Assembly (NCBI RefSeq): GCF_035704785.1
Contig: NZ_DASSWP010000017.1
Span: 1-19,631, forward strand
Length of the DNA: 19,631 nucleotides
Source: Gracilimonas sp035704785
GTDB taxonomy: Bacteria > Bacteroidota > Rhodothermia > Balneolales > Balneolaceae
Direction: 5' to 3'
Part shown: in pieces, positions 1 to 7,276 of the stretch
Position numbering within the stretch: position 1 is the stretch's first letter
How the letters are laid out: every line of letters starts with the position of its first letter
Program-made: the position numbers and the translations under genes
Notes under the pieces: generated by a model
Told to the model about the DNA's origin: nothing
Database searches by the model: none
Seen by the model: only the letters and a program-made list of their open reading frames with translations

Positions 1-1
1 G

Positions 2-805
2 CTTTTTTTCGGTTTGGCTTTATTTGCATTCCTATGCGCTACTTTTATCAATCATTTTGTAAACACAACCTTACAATTTTATCAGGTAGATTATGTGACA
101 GGAGAAAAGAGGCCAGTGTTTTCATTTGAAAAGGAACCCAATATTAATCCGGCCAACTTTTCTGTTTTAGACAGTAAGGTAACAACTGATGGAAGATCAT
201 TTATTTTTACCACCGGAAGTTTCAGGGCTAATGCACAAACCCAGGGAGATATCTGGAAATATGACTTCGATACCAAAAATGTGATTAAACTATCTGAATC
301 ACCCTATAATGATGGATTTGGTGACTTAAGCGAAGATGGTAAAATGGTTTTTCGAAGCGGAAGAAGTGGACATTTTGATATCTATTTAAAAACAAAAGAT
401 GAATTAATAAATCTGACTCAGGATATTCATCGGGATAACTTTCCTGCCATATCTAAACAGGGAGATAAAATTGTATTTGCCTCCGACAGATTGAGAAGCG
501 AGGATGAGTATAAAACGATGGATATTTTCATAATGAAATTAAATCCGGATAATAGCTGGACTGATCCTGAAAAAATTTCAGTAGGTGAAGGGCAAAATGC
601 CCACGCCCACTTTTCCCCTGATGGGAATTGGGTGGTCTATACAACTGAAGGATATGGTATAAACGATGAACAGGCACTTATACAGCCTATTATTTTCTCA
701 CCTCAAATGTATGGTGAAATTGTGGCCTATAATGTCAGTACAAAAGAACGTTTCCGTCTTACACATAACAAATGGGAAGAAGGGACACCATTATGGGTTG
801 AATAG
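2..805 (+). CDS. TolB-like PD40 beta-propeller protein, 5' truncated by the window edge
   Basis: The reading frame is open from the first bases of the window; the first usable start inside it is a TTG at position 14, so the true start is probably upstream and the gene is partial. The visible part opens with a hydrophobic stretch (about residues 2-17 counted from the TTG), possibly the end of a signal peptide or a membrane anchor. Repeated PD40/WD40-like blades follow, each with the usual 'polar-SPDG-beta strand-S/T-D/G' logic: around residues 55-68 (TTDGRSFIFTTG), 104-118 (LSEDGKMVFRSGRSG), 144-160 (AISKQGDKIVFASDRL) and 199-215 (HFSPDGNWVVYTTEGYG). The C-terminal EGTPLWVE closes the propeller in the usual way. 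Such proteins are usually exported, with roles in envelope integrity or ligand binding; the specific role here is unknown. No catalytic domain is visible in this portion. Confidence 0.75.
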   Translation, partial: LFFGLALFAFLCATFINHFVNTTLQFYQVDYVTGEKRPVFSFEKEPNINPANFSVLDSKVTTDGRSFIFTTGSFRANAQTQGDIWKYDFDTKNVIKLSESPYNDGFGDLSEDGKMVFRSGRSGHFDIYLKTKDELINLTQDIHRDNFPAISKQGDKIVFASDRLRSEDEYKTMDIFIMKLNPDNSWTDPEKISVGEGQNAHAHFSPDGNWVVYTTEGYGINDEQALIQPIIFSPQMYGEIVAYNVSTKERFRLTHNKWEEGTPLWVE

Positions 806-870
806 AAAGGATCAGTTTCTGACATTGCACGATCGTAATATGAATGGCTAAATATTAAGTTCCTAAAGTA

Positions 871-1230
871 ATGAAACCTAAAGAAGTAGTAGAAAAATGG
901 GTCGAAGCATTTAACGAGGGAAATGCAGAGAAGATCTCAGCATTTTATCATCCCGATGCAATTAATCATCAGGTAGCCAACGACCCGGTAGAAGGAATCG
1001 ACGCTATTAAAGAAATGTTTAAGGCTGAATTCAATACAGCTGACATGACCTGTATTCCCGAAAACATATTTGAGGATGGAGAATGGGCTATTTTAGAATG
1101 GAAAGACCCTTTGGGATTAAGAGGGTGTGGTTTTTTCCATATAACCGATGGAAAAATTAAATTCCAGAGAGGATATTGGGATAAATTATCATTTCTCCGT
1201 TTGCATGATTTACCAATACCTGAATCATAG
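871..1230 (+). CDS. SnoaL-like / NTF2-fold protein
   Basis: This is a 119-residue protein with the sequence pattern of the SnoaL/NTF2-like superfamily: an N-terminal helix (KEVVEKWVEAFNEGNAEKIS), the FYHPDAINHQ segment after it, then beta strands containing GIDAIKEMF, WAILEWKDP and GFFHITDGKIKFQRGYWDK. Family members form a cone-shaped alpha+beta barrel. They act as polyketide cyclases, isomerases or small-molecule binding proteins, and many have no assigned activity. The polar residues of the pocket (Asp, His, Glu, Trp) do not identify a substrate. It is preceded by a 65-base gap after the propeller gene, has no clear Shine-Dalgarno sequence, and no signal peptide is seen, so it is probably cytoplasmic. 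The assignment to the fold is good; the function is unknown. Confidence 0.8.
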   Translation: MKPKEVVEKWVEAFNEGNAEKISAFYHPDAINHQVANDPVEGIDAIKEMFKAEFNTADMTCIPENIFEDGEWAILEWKDPLGLRGCGFFHITDGKIKFQRGYWDKLSFLRLHDLPIPES

Positions 1231-1347
1231 TAAAACGAAAACCGAATAATTTATATGGCATATGTATTGCAGTTTGGCTTTAAGAGTAAACAACTAAAAA
1301 ATCCACCTATACGAAGACGACTCTTCGAAAAATAACACAGTATAAAA

Positions 1348-1911
1348 ATGGGAAGTAATAAGAAGCTATTACCGGAACAACGCGAATCACTGATCAGCAC
1401 ATTGGAAACCCGCTTTTCAGAAAACATGAGCCGACATCAAGGCCTTGACTGGAAAAAGATACAAGCAAGGCTTGAAGACAATCCTGATAAACTATGGTCA
1501 CTTCATCAAATGGAACAAACCGGCGGTGAACCGGATGTGGTGGGGTACGATAATGAATCAGACGAATTTGTTTTCTTTGATTGTTCTGCAGAAAGTCCGG
1601 ATGGACGCAGAAGCCTCTGTTATGACCGTGAGGCCTTGGAATCAAGAAAGAAATACAAACCAAAAGATAGCGCGGCCGATATGGCAGCTGAAATGGGTGT
1701 TGAGCTTTTAACTGAGAAAGAATACCAGGAACTGCAAAAGCTTGCAGAATTCGATACCAAAACCTCAAGCTGGCTAAAGACTCCTGCTGATGTGCGAGAT
1801 CTTGGTGGCGCCATTTTTGGTGACTACCGTTTTGGACGCGTCTTTATATATCACAATGGCGCAGAATCTTATTACGGTGTCAGAGGATTTCGTGGTTCTC
1901 TAAGGGTTTGA
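1348..1911 (+). CDS. DUF4256 family protein
   Basis: This 187-residue cytoplasmic protein (no signal peptide or membrane segment) has the features of the DUF4256 family. These are an N-terminal helix with RFSENMSRHQGLDW, the MEQTGGEPDVVGYD segment, an acidic strand FVFFDCSAESPDGRRSLCYD, a MAAEMGVELLTEKEYQELQKL helix, and the C-terminal stretch SSWLKTPADVRDLGGAIFGDYRFGRVFIYHNGAESYYGVRGFRG. The family is widespread in bacteria and has no established function. A 117-base gap containing a small hairpin (1312-1327) separates it from the SnoaL-like gene, so it may have its own promoter, although none could be assigned with confidence. Neighbouring genes give no functional hint. Confidence 0.8.
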   Translation: MGSNKKLLPEQRESLISTLETRFSENMSRHQGLDWKKIQARLEDNPDKLWSLHQMEQTGGEPDVVGYDNESDEFVFFDCSAESPDGRRSLCYDREALESRKKYKPKDSAADMAAEMGVELLTEKEYQELQKLAEFDTKTSSWLKTPADVRDLGGAIFGDYRFGRVFIYHNGAESYYGVRGFRGSLRV

Positions 1912-1922
1912 AATTGTTAAGA

Positions 1923-1953
1923 CTGCTAAATTTTAATTAAGATCCTATATTTA
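1923..1953 (+). promoter_or_regulatory. Weak candidate housekeeping promoter for the small CxxC-WH gene
   Basis: TATATTTA at 1946-1953 matches seven of eight positions of the Bacteroidota -7 box (TAnnTTTG), but the element at the -33 distance is CTG (1923-1925) rather than TTG, with a 20-base spacer. It lies 62 bases before the start codon at 2015. The region is AT-rich, so a chance match is possible. Confidence 0.3.
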
Positions 1954-2014
1954 CACTCTACAAACATTTGGAAGAACTACAAATGAAAAACTAAAACCCA
2001 GCTTCAACGGCAGC

Positions 2015-2254
2015 ATGAATTGTTCCACAGGGAAAAACCAATATCCCACCAAATTCTTAGCGGAAACGGCACTAATTGAGATTCATATTAACCGAAACTT
2101 CCCTGCGGATCAGGGTCCCCAAAATGTGTATCAGTGTGAATATTGCGGGGACTGGCATCTTACCAGTAATTCGCCTAACCGTAATGAGCGATTACAAAAA
2201 ATGATCGATTCCGGAGAAATGCACTTAAAACAACAGGCGAAACATTGGGAGTAA
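2015..2254 (+). CDS. Small CxxC...WH zinc-finger-like protein
   Basis: This is a 79-residue basic protein. After an N-terminal segment with a helix of the type TKFLAETALIEIHINRN comes the motif VYQCEYCGDWHLTS at about residues 38-51. Here a CxxC pair is followed two residues later by Trp-His, and the conserved HLTS ending marks a small family of short proteins found in bacteria and phages. A C-terminal amphipathic helix (NRNERLQKMIDSGEMHLKQQ) follows. The Cys-Cys-His set suggests a small metal-binding or treble-clef-like knuckle, but only three obvious ligands are present. It may bind nucleic acid or protein; no function is established. The ATG at 2015 is the only in-frame ATG near the start. 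A TATATTTA box lies 62 bases upstream. The gene converges on ribF with an 18-base gap. Confidence 0.6.
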   Translation: MNCSTGKNQYPTKFLAETALIEIHINRNFPADQGPQNVYQCEYCGDWHLTSNSPNRNERLQKMIDSGEMHLKQQAKHWE

Positions 2255-2272
2255 CTGCTTATCTGAAGTATT

Positions 2273-3202
2273 CTACTTCAATAACTCTAAACTTTTCTGC
2301 TTGTCTGAATCCAATTGACCTTTTAATTCCTCTATCCCGTTGAATTTTTTCTCGTCCCTAATGCGATCAAAAAAACGAACCTGTATTGTTTCTCCGTAGA
2401 TCTCCTTTTCAAAATCAAAGATATGTACTTCCAGTGTTTTTTCATCTTCCCCAAAAGTAGGGCGAACACCAATGTTCATCATCCCTCCATACCATTCTCC
2501 TGAAACCCGAACTTTCACGGCATATACACCATTTTTGGGTATCACCTTATTTTCATGTTCAGGTTTAAGGTTTGCCGTCGGATAGCCGATGGTTCGCCCC
2601 CGCTCATCTCCATGCATCACAATTCCATTGAGCAGGTAGTTGCGGTTCAGATAGCCAGCAGCTTTTTTAACATTTCCTTCTTCAGCAAGTGTCTTTCTGA
2701 TAACTGTACTGCTGATAGTCACCTCTCCCATTTCCTCCTTTGAAACCACATTGGCATCAAAGCCTAATTCTTTTCCGAGTTTTTCAATTGTTTCAATGGT
2801 TCCTTCCCGATCCCTGCCAAAATGATGATCATAGCCAATCACAAATTCACTTACTCCTACTTTCTCATGAATAATATCCCGTACAAAATCTTCAGAGGTG
2901 AGCAAGGAAAAATCGCGGTCAAAAGGAATTACCAGTAAAACATCTATTCCCAGGTCTTCAAGAATTTCACAGCGTTCTTTAAGAGTGGTCAATAGCTTAA
3001 TCCCTCCTTTGCCGGGATTTATGATCTCTCTTGGATGAGGATCAAAAGTAACAACTACACTCCTGGCATCCCTTGACCTTGCCTTATCAACTACGGTATT
3101 AATTAATTTTCTGTGCCCCTTATGCACTCCATCAAAAGTACCTACAGTCACTACCGTATTAGGTTGATGAGTAATATTTTTTAGCTCAATTAGCTTTCCC
3201 AT
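2273..3202 (-). CDS. ribF: Bifunctional riboflavin kinase / FAD synthetase
   Basis: This cytoplasmic enzyme phosphorylates riboflavin to FMN and adenylylates FMN to FAD. The 309-residue length is normal for the bifunctional form. The N-terminal FAD synthetase (nucleotidyltransferase) half carries GTFDGVHKGH at residues 21-30 and ISSTVIRK at 163-170. The C-terminal riboflavin kinase half carries GRTIGYPTAN (202-211), followed by NGVYAVKV and MNIGVRPTFG. It is the last gene of the rimP-nusA-infB-rbfA-truB-ribF cluster and overlaps the end of truB by 13 bases, so translation is probably coupled. ribF beside truB is a common bacterial arrangement. No FMN riboswitch is expected or seen here. The gene is intact. 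Confidence 0.97.
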   Translation of the reverse strand: MGKLIELKNITHQPNTVVTVGTFDGVHKGHRKLINTVVDKARSRDARSVVVTFDPHPREIINPGKGGIKLLTTLKERCEILEDLGIDVLLVIPFDRDFSLLTSEDFVRDIIHEKVGVSEFVIGYDHHFGRDREGTIETIEKLGKELGFDANVVSKEEMGEVTISSTVIRKTLAEEGNVKKAAGYLNRNYLLNGIVMHGDERGRTIGYPTANLKPEHENKVIPKNGVYAVKVRVSGEWYGGMMNIGVRPTFGEDEKTLEVHIFDFEKEIYGETIQVRFFDRIRDEKKFNGIEELKGQLDSDKQKSLELLK

Positions 3203-3933
3203 ATTTCCTTTAACTGATCTCCCATTTCGTGTGGAGTTAATGCGTCTTCAATTAAAAAGTGCCCAATCGCTGTACGTTCTAGTGCACTTAAATATGCTTT
3301 AGAATGTAAGGCTTCTCCCAGATCTCTGGCAAGTGACCGAATGTAAGTTCCCTTACTGCAGGTGGTTTTTAAGGTTAACTTAGGGGGATCAAATTCAACT
3401 ATCTTGTGATCATGAAATGTAATTTGCCTGGGCAGGCGGACTACTTCTTCCCCTTTTCTAGCAAGTTCGTATAATTTTTTTCCTCCATATTTAAGCGCAG
3501 AATACATAGGTGGGATTTGTTCTACCGTTCCTGTGAATTCTTCTGCCAGGATTGCCTCAATTTTTTCCTTTGTGATATGATCCCAGTCTGCTTCTTCGGT
3601 TACTTCACCTTCAGCATCATAAGTGGTAGTAGACTTACCGAATGTGATCTCAGCAGTATAAACCTTGGGCAGGTCCTGTATAAATGAAATTGATTTTGTA
3701 GCCTTTCCGCAGCAAAGAATGAGCATGCCTGTTGCAAGGGGGTCAAGGGTACCTGCATGTCCTGTTTTCTTAACCCTGATCCTTTTGCGAAGAAATTTTA
3801 CCACATCAAAACTAGACCATTCTATAGGCTTGTTGATCAGAAAGATGGCGCCTTTTTTGAGATCAGTATCCTTTGATGGCATGTTACTTTTGCCATAAAC
3901 GGGGATCTCATCCAAAGGGATAGCAATGGCCAT
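3190..3933 (-). CDS. truB: tRNA pseudouridine(55) synthase TruB
   Basis: It converts U55 in the T-loop of tRNAs to pseudouridine and acts as a tRNA folding chaperone. The catalytic signature GHAGTLDPLATG is at residues 58-69, with the nucleophilic Asp at position 64. Further family blocks are INKPIEWSSFDVV, PPMYSALKYGGKKLYELARKG and CSKGTYIRSLARDLG. At 247 residues it has the catalytic domain and little of the C-terminal PUA-like extension found in longer homologues. The reading frame begins with about 25 residues ahead of the core (MAIAIPLDEIPVYGKSNMPS), which matches the N-terminal extension of related TruB proteins; a later start at Met18 is conceivable. It starts 4 bases after the end of rbfA and overlaps ribF by 13 bases. 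Confidence 0.96.
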   Translation of the reverse strand: MAIAIPLDEIPVYGKSNMPSKDTDLKKGAIFLINKPIEWSSFDVVKFLRKRIRVKKTGHAGTLDPLATGMLILCCGKATKSISFIQDLPKVYTAEITFGKSTTTYDAEGEVTEEADWDHITKEKIEAILAEEFTGTVEQIPPMYSALKYGGKKLYELARKGEEVVRLPRQITFHDHKIVEFDPPKLTLKTTCSKGTYIRSLARDLGEALHSKAYLSALERTAIGHFLIEDALTPHEMGDQLKEIWES

Positions 3934-3937
3934 TTAT

Positions 3938-4312
3938 TTAATCTTCGCTGGGTGAATCAGGGTCTTCATCAGGGATGTCAACTTTCTTCAAAAGCTGCTC
4001 CATCTTATTCACATACTCTGCTGTATCATCTTCGTAGAAATGCAATTCAGGAATTTTACGAACCTGGTTCTTTATTTTTGAAGCCAGTTCATATCGAATC
4101 TCATTAATGTGATCATCAATAAACTCGTATACCGGTTTATCATCTCTTTCAGGTGAAAATACGCTTAGATAAACTTTAGCAATGGATAGATCATCCGTCA
4201 TCACCACATTCGTTACAGTTACAAAAGTGCCGCTTGGCTGATATGATTTTTGGATAATTTCACCAAGATCACGTTTAATAACGGCAGCTAATCTTTCAGG
4301 TCTGAAACCCAT
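3938..4312 (-). CDS. rbfA: 30S ribosome-binding factor RbfA
   Basis: This is a 124-residue single-domain KH-type protein that binds immature 30S subunits and aids 16S rRNA 5'-end maturation, especially in the cold. Diagnostic segments are RPERLAAVIKRDLGEIIQ at the N-terminus, VTNVVMTDDLSIAKVYLSVF in the middle and ELASKIKNQVRKIPELHFYEDDTAEYV toward the end. The acidic tail (PDEDPDSPSED) is typical. It sits between infB and truB, as in many bacteria, 81 bases after infB and only 4 bases before truB. The infB-rbfA gap contains a stem-loop. Confidence 0.95.
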   Translation of the reverse strand: MGFRPERLAAVIKRDLGEIIQKSYQPSGTFVTVTNVVMTDDLSIAKVYLSVFSPERDDKPVYEFIDDHINEIRYELASKIKNQVRKIPELHFYEDDTAEYVNKMEQLLKKVDIPDEDPDSPSED

Positions 4313-4356
4313 AATATTAGGTAAGAATTAATTTAAATCTATATTTCTAAACGAGG

Positions 4357-4393
4357 ATGGATAAGCCGCAATTTTTCGATCACGGCTTCTTTT
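4357..4393 (-). other. Stem-loop in the infB-rbfA intercistronic gap
   Basis: Directly after the infB stop codon (minus strand) the sequence can form a stem: CGGCTT/AAGCCG at 4383-4388 with 4363-4368, plus an outer TTATCC/GGATAA arm with an asymmetric bulge. There is no U-run after it on the minus strand, so it is not an intrinsic terminator for the operon. It could be an RNA-processing or mRNA-stability element between infB and rbfA. On the opposite strand the same hairpin is followed by a short T-run, but no plus-strand gene leads into it. Confidence 0.35.
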
Positions 4394-7219
4394 TTATCCT
4401 GCTGAGTCTTCCAGCGTTCGTTTCTCTTCAGTGATCTTATAGCTCTCTATCTGGTCACCAACTTTAATATCATTGTATCCTTTGATACTGATACCGCACT
4501 CATAACCTGATGCAACTTCTTTCACATCATCTTTAAAACGCTTGAGAGCATCAATTTCGCCATCATAGATCACAACACCATCCCGAACCAATCGAATAGG
4601 ATTGTTTCTTTCAATCTTGCCTTCTGTTACATAACAACCTGCGATGGTACCGACCTTCGATACTTTAAAGATCTCACGAACATCAACAACACCCAACATT
4701 TGCTCTTTCAATTCAGGAGAAAGCAAACCTTCAAGTGCATCTCTAACCTCATCAACAGCATCATAGATAACACTGAAGAGACGAATATCTATTTCTTCTT
4801 CTTCAGCCAGTTTACGGGCTTGTGTCGTAGGCCTGACCTGGAATCCAATAATAATAGCATCTGAAGCCGAAGCTAAAAGTACATCCGATTCAGAAATAGC
4901 TCCTGCCCCTGTATGAATAATATTCACTGAAACTTCTTCCGTACCCAGCTTCTGGAGTGAGCCGGACAATGCTTCTATAGACCCATCCACATCAGCTTTG
5001 ATGATAATATTCAATTCGGAAACTTCACCAAGAGCAAGTCGGCGTGAGATATCATCAAGCGTCATATGCTTGGTTGAACGCATAGCCTGTTCACGGCGGA
5101 TCTGCATTCTTTCGCTCGCCACTTCTTTAGCTGTTTTCTCATCTTCAGCAACAATAAGTTTATCACCGGCCTGAGGCATGTCATCAAAACCGGTAAGTTG
5201 AACCGGCGTTGAAGGCCCTGCTTCTTTAATTCGTTTACCGTGGTCATCTTCCATGGCTCTAACACGACCAAAACATGGACCTGCTACAAATGCATCACCC
5301 ACTTTCAGCGTACCACCCTGAACAAGAATGTTGGCAACAATTCCTTTTCCTTTATCAAGACGTGCTTCTAACACCACACCATCTGCACGGCGGTTAGGGT
5401 TCGCACTCAATTCAAGCAGTTCGGCTTCTATCAATACCTTTTCAAGGAGATCTTCAATACCGTTACCGGTATGGGCTGAAACCTCAGCATACTGTACTTG
5501 TCCGCCATACTCCTCTACAATTACATCATGCTCAGAAAGCTGTTGTTTAATTCGGTCAGGATTTACGCCTTCCAGATCCATCTTGTTAATGGCCACCACC
5601 ATTGGTACGCCAGCTGCTTTAGCGTGATTTATAGCCTCAATGGTCTGTGGCATCACAGAATCATCAGCAGCAACTACAAGAATTACGATATCAGTTGCCT
5701 GAGCTCCACGAGAACGCATAGCAGTAAAGGCTTCGTGACCAGGGGTATCAAGAAAAGTAATTTCATTATCGTTATGCACCACCTGATATGCCCCAACGTG
5801 TTGGGTAATACCACCTGCTTCACCCGCTGCTACTTTCTCTTCACGTATATAATCAAGTAACGATGTTTTACCATGATCTACGTGACCCATTACCGTAATG
5901 ATGGGAGCCCTTGGCTTAAGATCTTCTTCCGCATCTTCAGGAATGGTAAGTTCTTCGTCTAATTCCTCGGCGTCTATAAATTCAACTTCCTTGCCAAATT
6001 CCTCTGCAACCAACTCAATGGTACCGGCATCCAGGCGCTGATTGATGGTGATCATCAATCCAATGGACATACAGACCGAAATAATATCGTTTACTCCAAC
6101 ATCGAGCAGGTCGGCAAGTTCATTTGCAGTAATAAACTCGGTAGTCTCTACAATATCAGACTCGAGTTCTTCCATTTCCGCCTGCTTTTGCAGCTCTTCC
6201 TCACGCTCTTCTTTACGTTCACGACGACGTTTGGCACGCTTACTACCCACGGTTTTAGAAGATTGCATCTTCTTCATGGTTTCGCGCATCATTTTATCTA
6301 CATCCGTCTCATCGATCTCAGCCTTTTTCTTTCTCTTCTTCTTGGAAGATTTTTTGTTTTTAGAACTGCTATCATCTTTCTTAGAAGAACCGGTATCGTC
6401 TTTACGATCCTTACGACGCTTTCTCGTCTTACGTTTTTTCTTCTCGGCTAGATCGCTGGTAAAAGAAGCCTTTCCTAATACTTTAGTTCCTTTAAGCTTG
6501 CCGGCTGAGCCTCGAATAATGTTTTCTTCATCTTCATCTTTCTCATCCTTATCGTCAGCCGATTTTTTAGTTTTCTTCTCTTCCTCAGGCTCTTCTTCTT
6601 TCTCAGCTTTAGCCTCTTCCTTCTTCTTAGCTTCTTTTTCTTTTTTCTCCTTCTCAGCCTTCTCTTTTTCTTTCTTAGCTTCTAGTTCTTTTGCTTTCTC
6701 TTCTTCAGCAGCTTCTTCTTTGGCTTTAGCAGCAGCTTCTTTCTCTTTCTCCTTCGCTTTTTCTTCCTTCTTCTTCTCTTCCTCAGCTTTTTTCTTTTCC
6801 GCTTCTTCCTTCTTAGCTTCTGATTCTTTTTTTTCAGAAGCCTGCTCTTCCGGCTCAAGAGGGTCTAATGCATCTTCTTCCTGAGGTTCCAAACCTGATG
6901 TTTCATCTTCCGGTTCCAAACCAACGGTTTCTTCGATAGGCTCAAGCACATTTTCGAGAGTAACGCTGTCGTTGCGCTGATTCATCATTTGGCTTCGACG
7001 ACTCTCATACTCCTCCCTGGCCTTTTCGTGATCCGCACTCTTAGCTTTATCCTCACCATATACTTCATCCAAAGCCGAATACATTTCCGGCGTAATTTTG
7101 AAATTTGGGCGATTTGCTGCATCAAATCCATTTTCACTTAATGTATCTACAATAGATTGTGTAGCGACATTAAATTCAGCTGCAACTTTAAATAATGGTT
7201 TGGGTCTTTTAGACGTCAT
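4394..7219 (-). CDS. infB: Translation initiation factor IF-2
   Basis: This GTPase delivers initiator fMet-tRNA to the 30S subunit and promotes subunit joining. The 941-residue product starts with a small IF2_N-like helical domain (residues 5-55). A very long Lys/Glu-rich linker (about 125-345) with runs of K and E follows, then a second IF2_N domain (about 360-410). The G domain has GHVDHGKT (445-452), DTPGHE (491-496) and NKMD (545-548). The C-terminal domains II-IV contain VLEARLDKGKGIVANILVQGG and end in KITEEKRTLEDSAG. The linker is long and low in complexity, typical of IF-2 from Bacteroidota-like lineages, and probably disordered. The gene lies 57 bases downstream of nusA with no ylxR/ylxQ gene between them. 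Confidence 0.98.
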   Translation of the reverse strand: MTSKRPKPLFKVAAEFNVATQSIVDTLSENGFDAANRPNFKITPEMYSALDEVYGEDKAKSADHEKAREEYESRRSQMMNQRNDSVTLENVLEPIEETVGLEPEDETSGLEPQEEDALDPLEPEEQASEKKESEAKKEEAEKKKAEEEKKKEEKAKEKEKEAAAKAKEEAAEEEKAKELEAKKEKEKAEKEKKEKEAKKKEEAKAEKEEEPEEEKKTKKSADDKDEKDEDEENIIRGSAGKLKGTKVLGKASFTSDLAEKKKRKTRKRRKDRKDDTGSSKKDDSSSKNKKSSKKKRKKKAEIDETDVDKMMRETMKKMQSSKTVGSKRAKRRRERKEEREEELQKQAEMEELESDIVETTEFITANELADLLDVGVNDIISVCMSIGLMITINQRLDAGTIELVAEEFGKEVEFIDAEELDEELTIPEDAEEDLKPRAPIITVMGHVDHGKTSLLDYIREEKVAAGEAGGITQHVGAYQVVHNDNEITFLDTPGHEAFTAMRSRGAQATDIVILVVAADDSVMPQTIEAINHAKAAGVPMVVAINKMDLEGVNPDRIKQQLSEHDVIVEEYGGQVQYAEVSAHTGNGIEDLLEKVLIEAELLELSANPNRRADGVVLEARLDKGKGIVANILVQGGTLKVGDAFVAGPCFGRVRAMEDDHGKRIKEAGPSTPVQLTGFDDMPQAGDKLIVAEDEKTAKEVASERMQIRREQAMRSTKHMTLDDISRRLALGEVSELNIIIKADVDGSIEALSGSLQKLGTEEVSVNIIHTGAGAISESDVLLASASDAIIIGFQVRPTTQARKLAEEEEIDIRLFSVIYDAVDEVRDALEGLLSPELKEQMLGVVDVREIFKVSKVGTIAGCYVTEGKIERNNPIRLVRDGVVIYDGEIDALKRFKDDVKEVASGYECGISIKGYNDIKVGDQIESYKITEEKRTLEDSAG

Positions 7220-7276
7220 AAATGGTTTTTGAATGTGAGCTGGTTAAACTAAGAATTTTTAAGTGGAATTGCCGAT

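Noticed and set aside
1312..1327. Six-base-pair hairpin CGAAGA-CGAC-TCTTCG before the DUF4256 gene
   Set aside because: It has no T-run on either strand and no recognised regulator site, and short palindromes like this are common by chance.
1394..1768. Minus-strand ORF of 124 codons opposite the DUF4256 gene
   Set aside because: It is a shadow of the DUF4256 frame, with no recognisable domain and atypical composition (His, Pro and Arg rich).
2265..2279. GAAGTA-TTC-TACTTC palindrome between the CxxC-WH gene and ribF
   Set aside because: It lies at the convergent gene ends, but it is AT-rich, short and lacks a T-run on either side, so a terminator call is not supported.
6042..6884. Long plus-strand ORF (280 codons) rich in Ser and Phe opposite infB
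   Set aside because: It is the antisense image of the K/E-rich linker of IF-2 (AAG/GAA codons read as CTT/TTC), with no plausible domain and no start signal.
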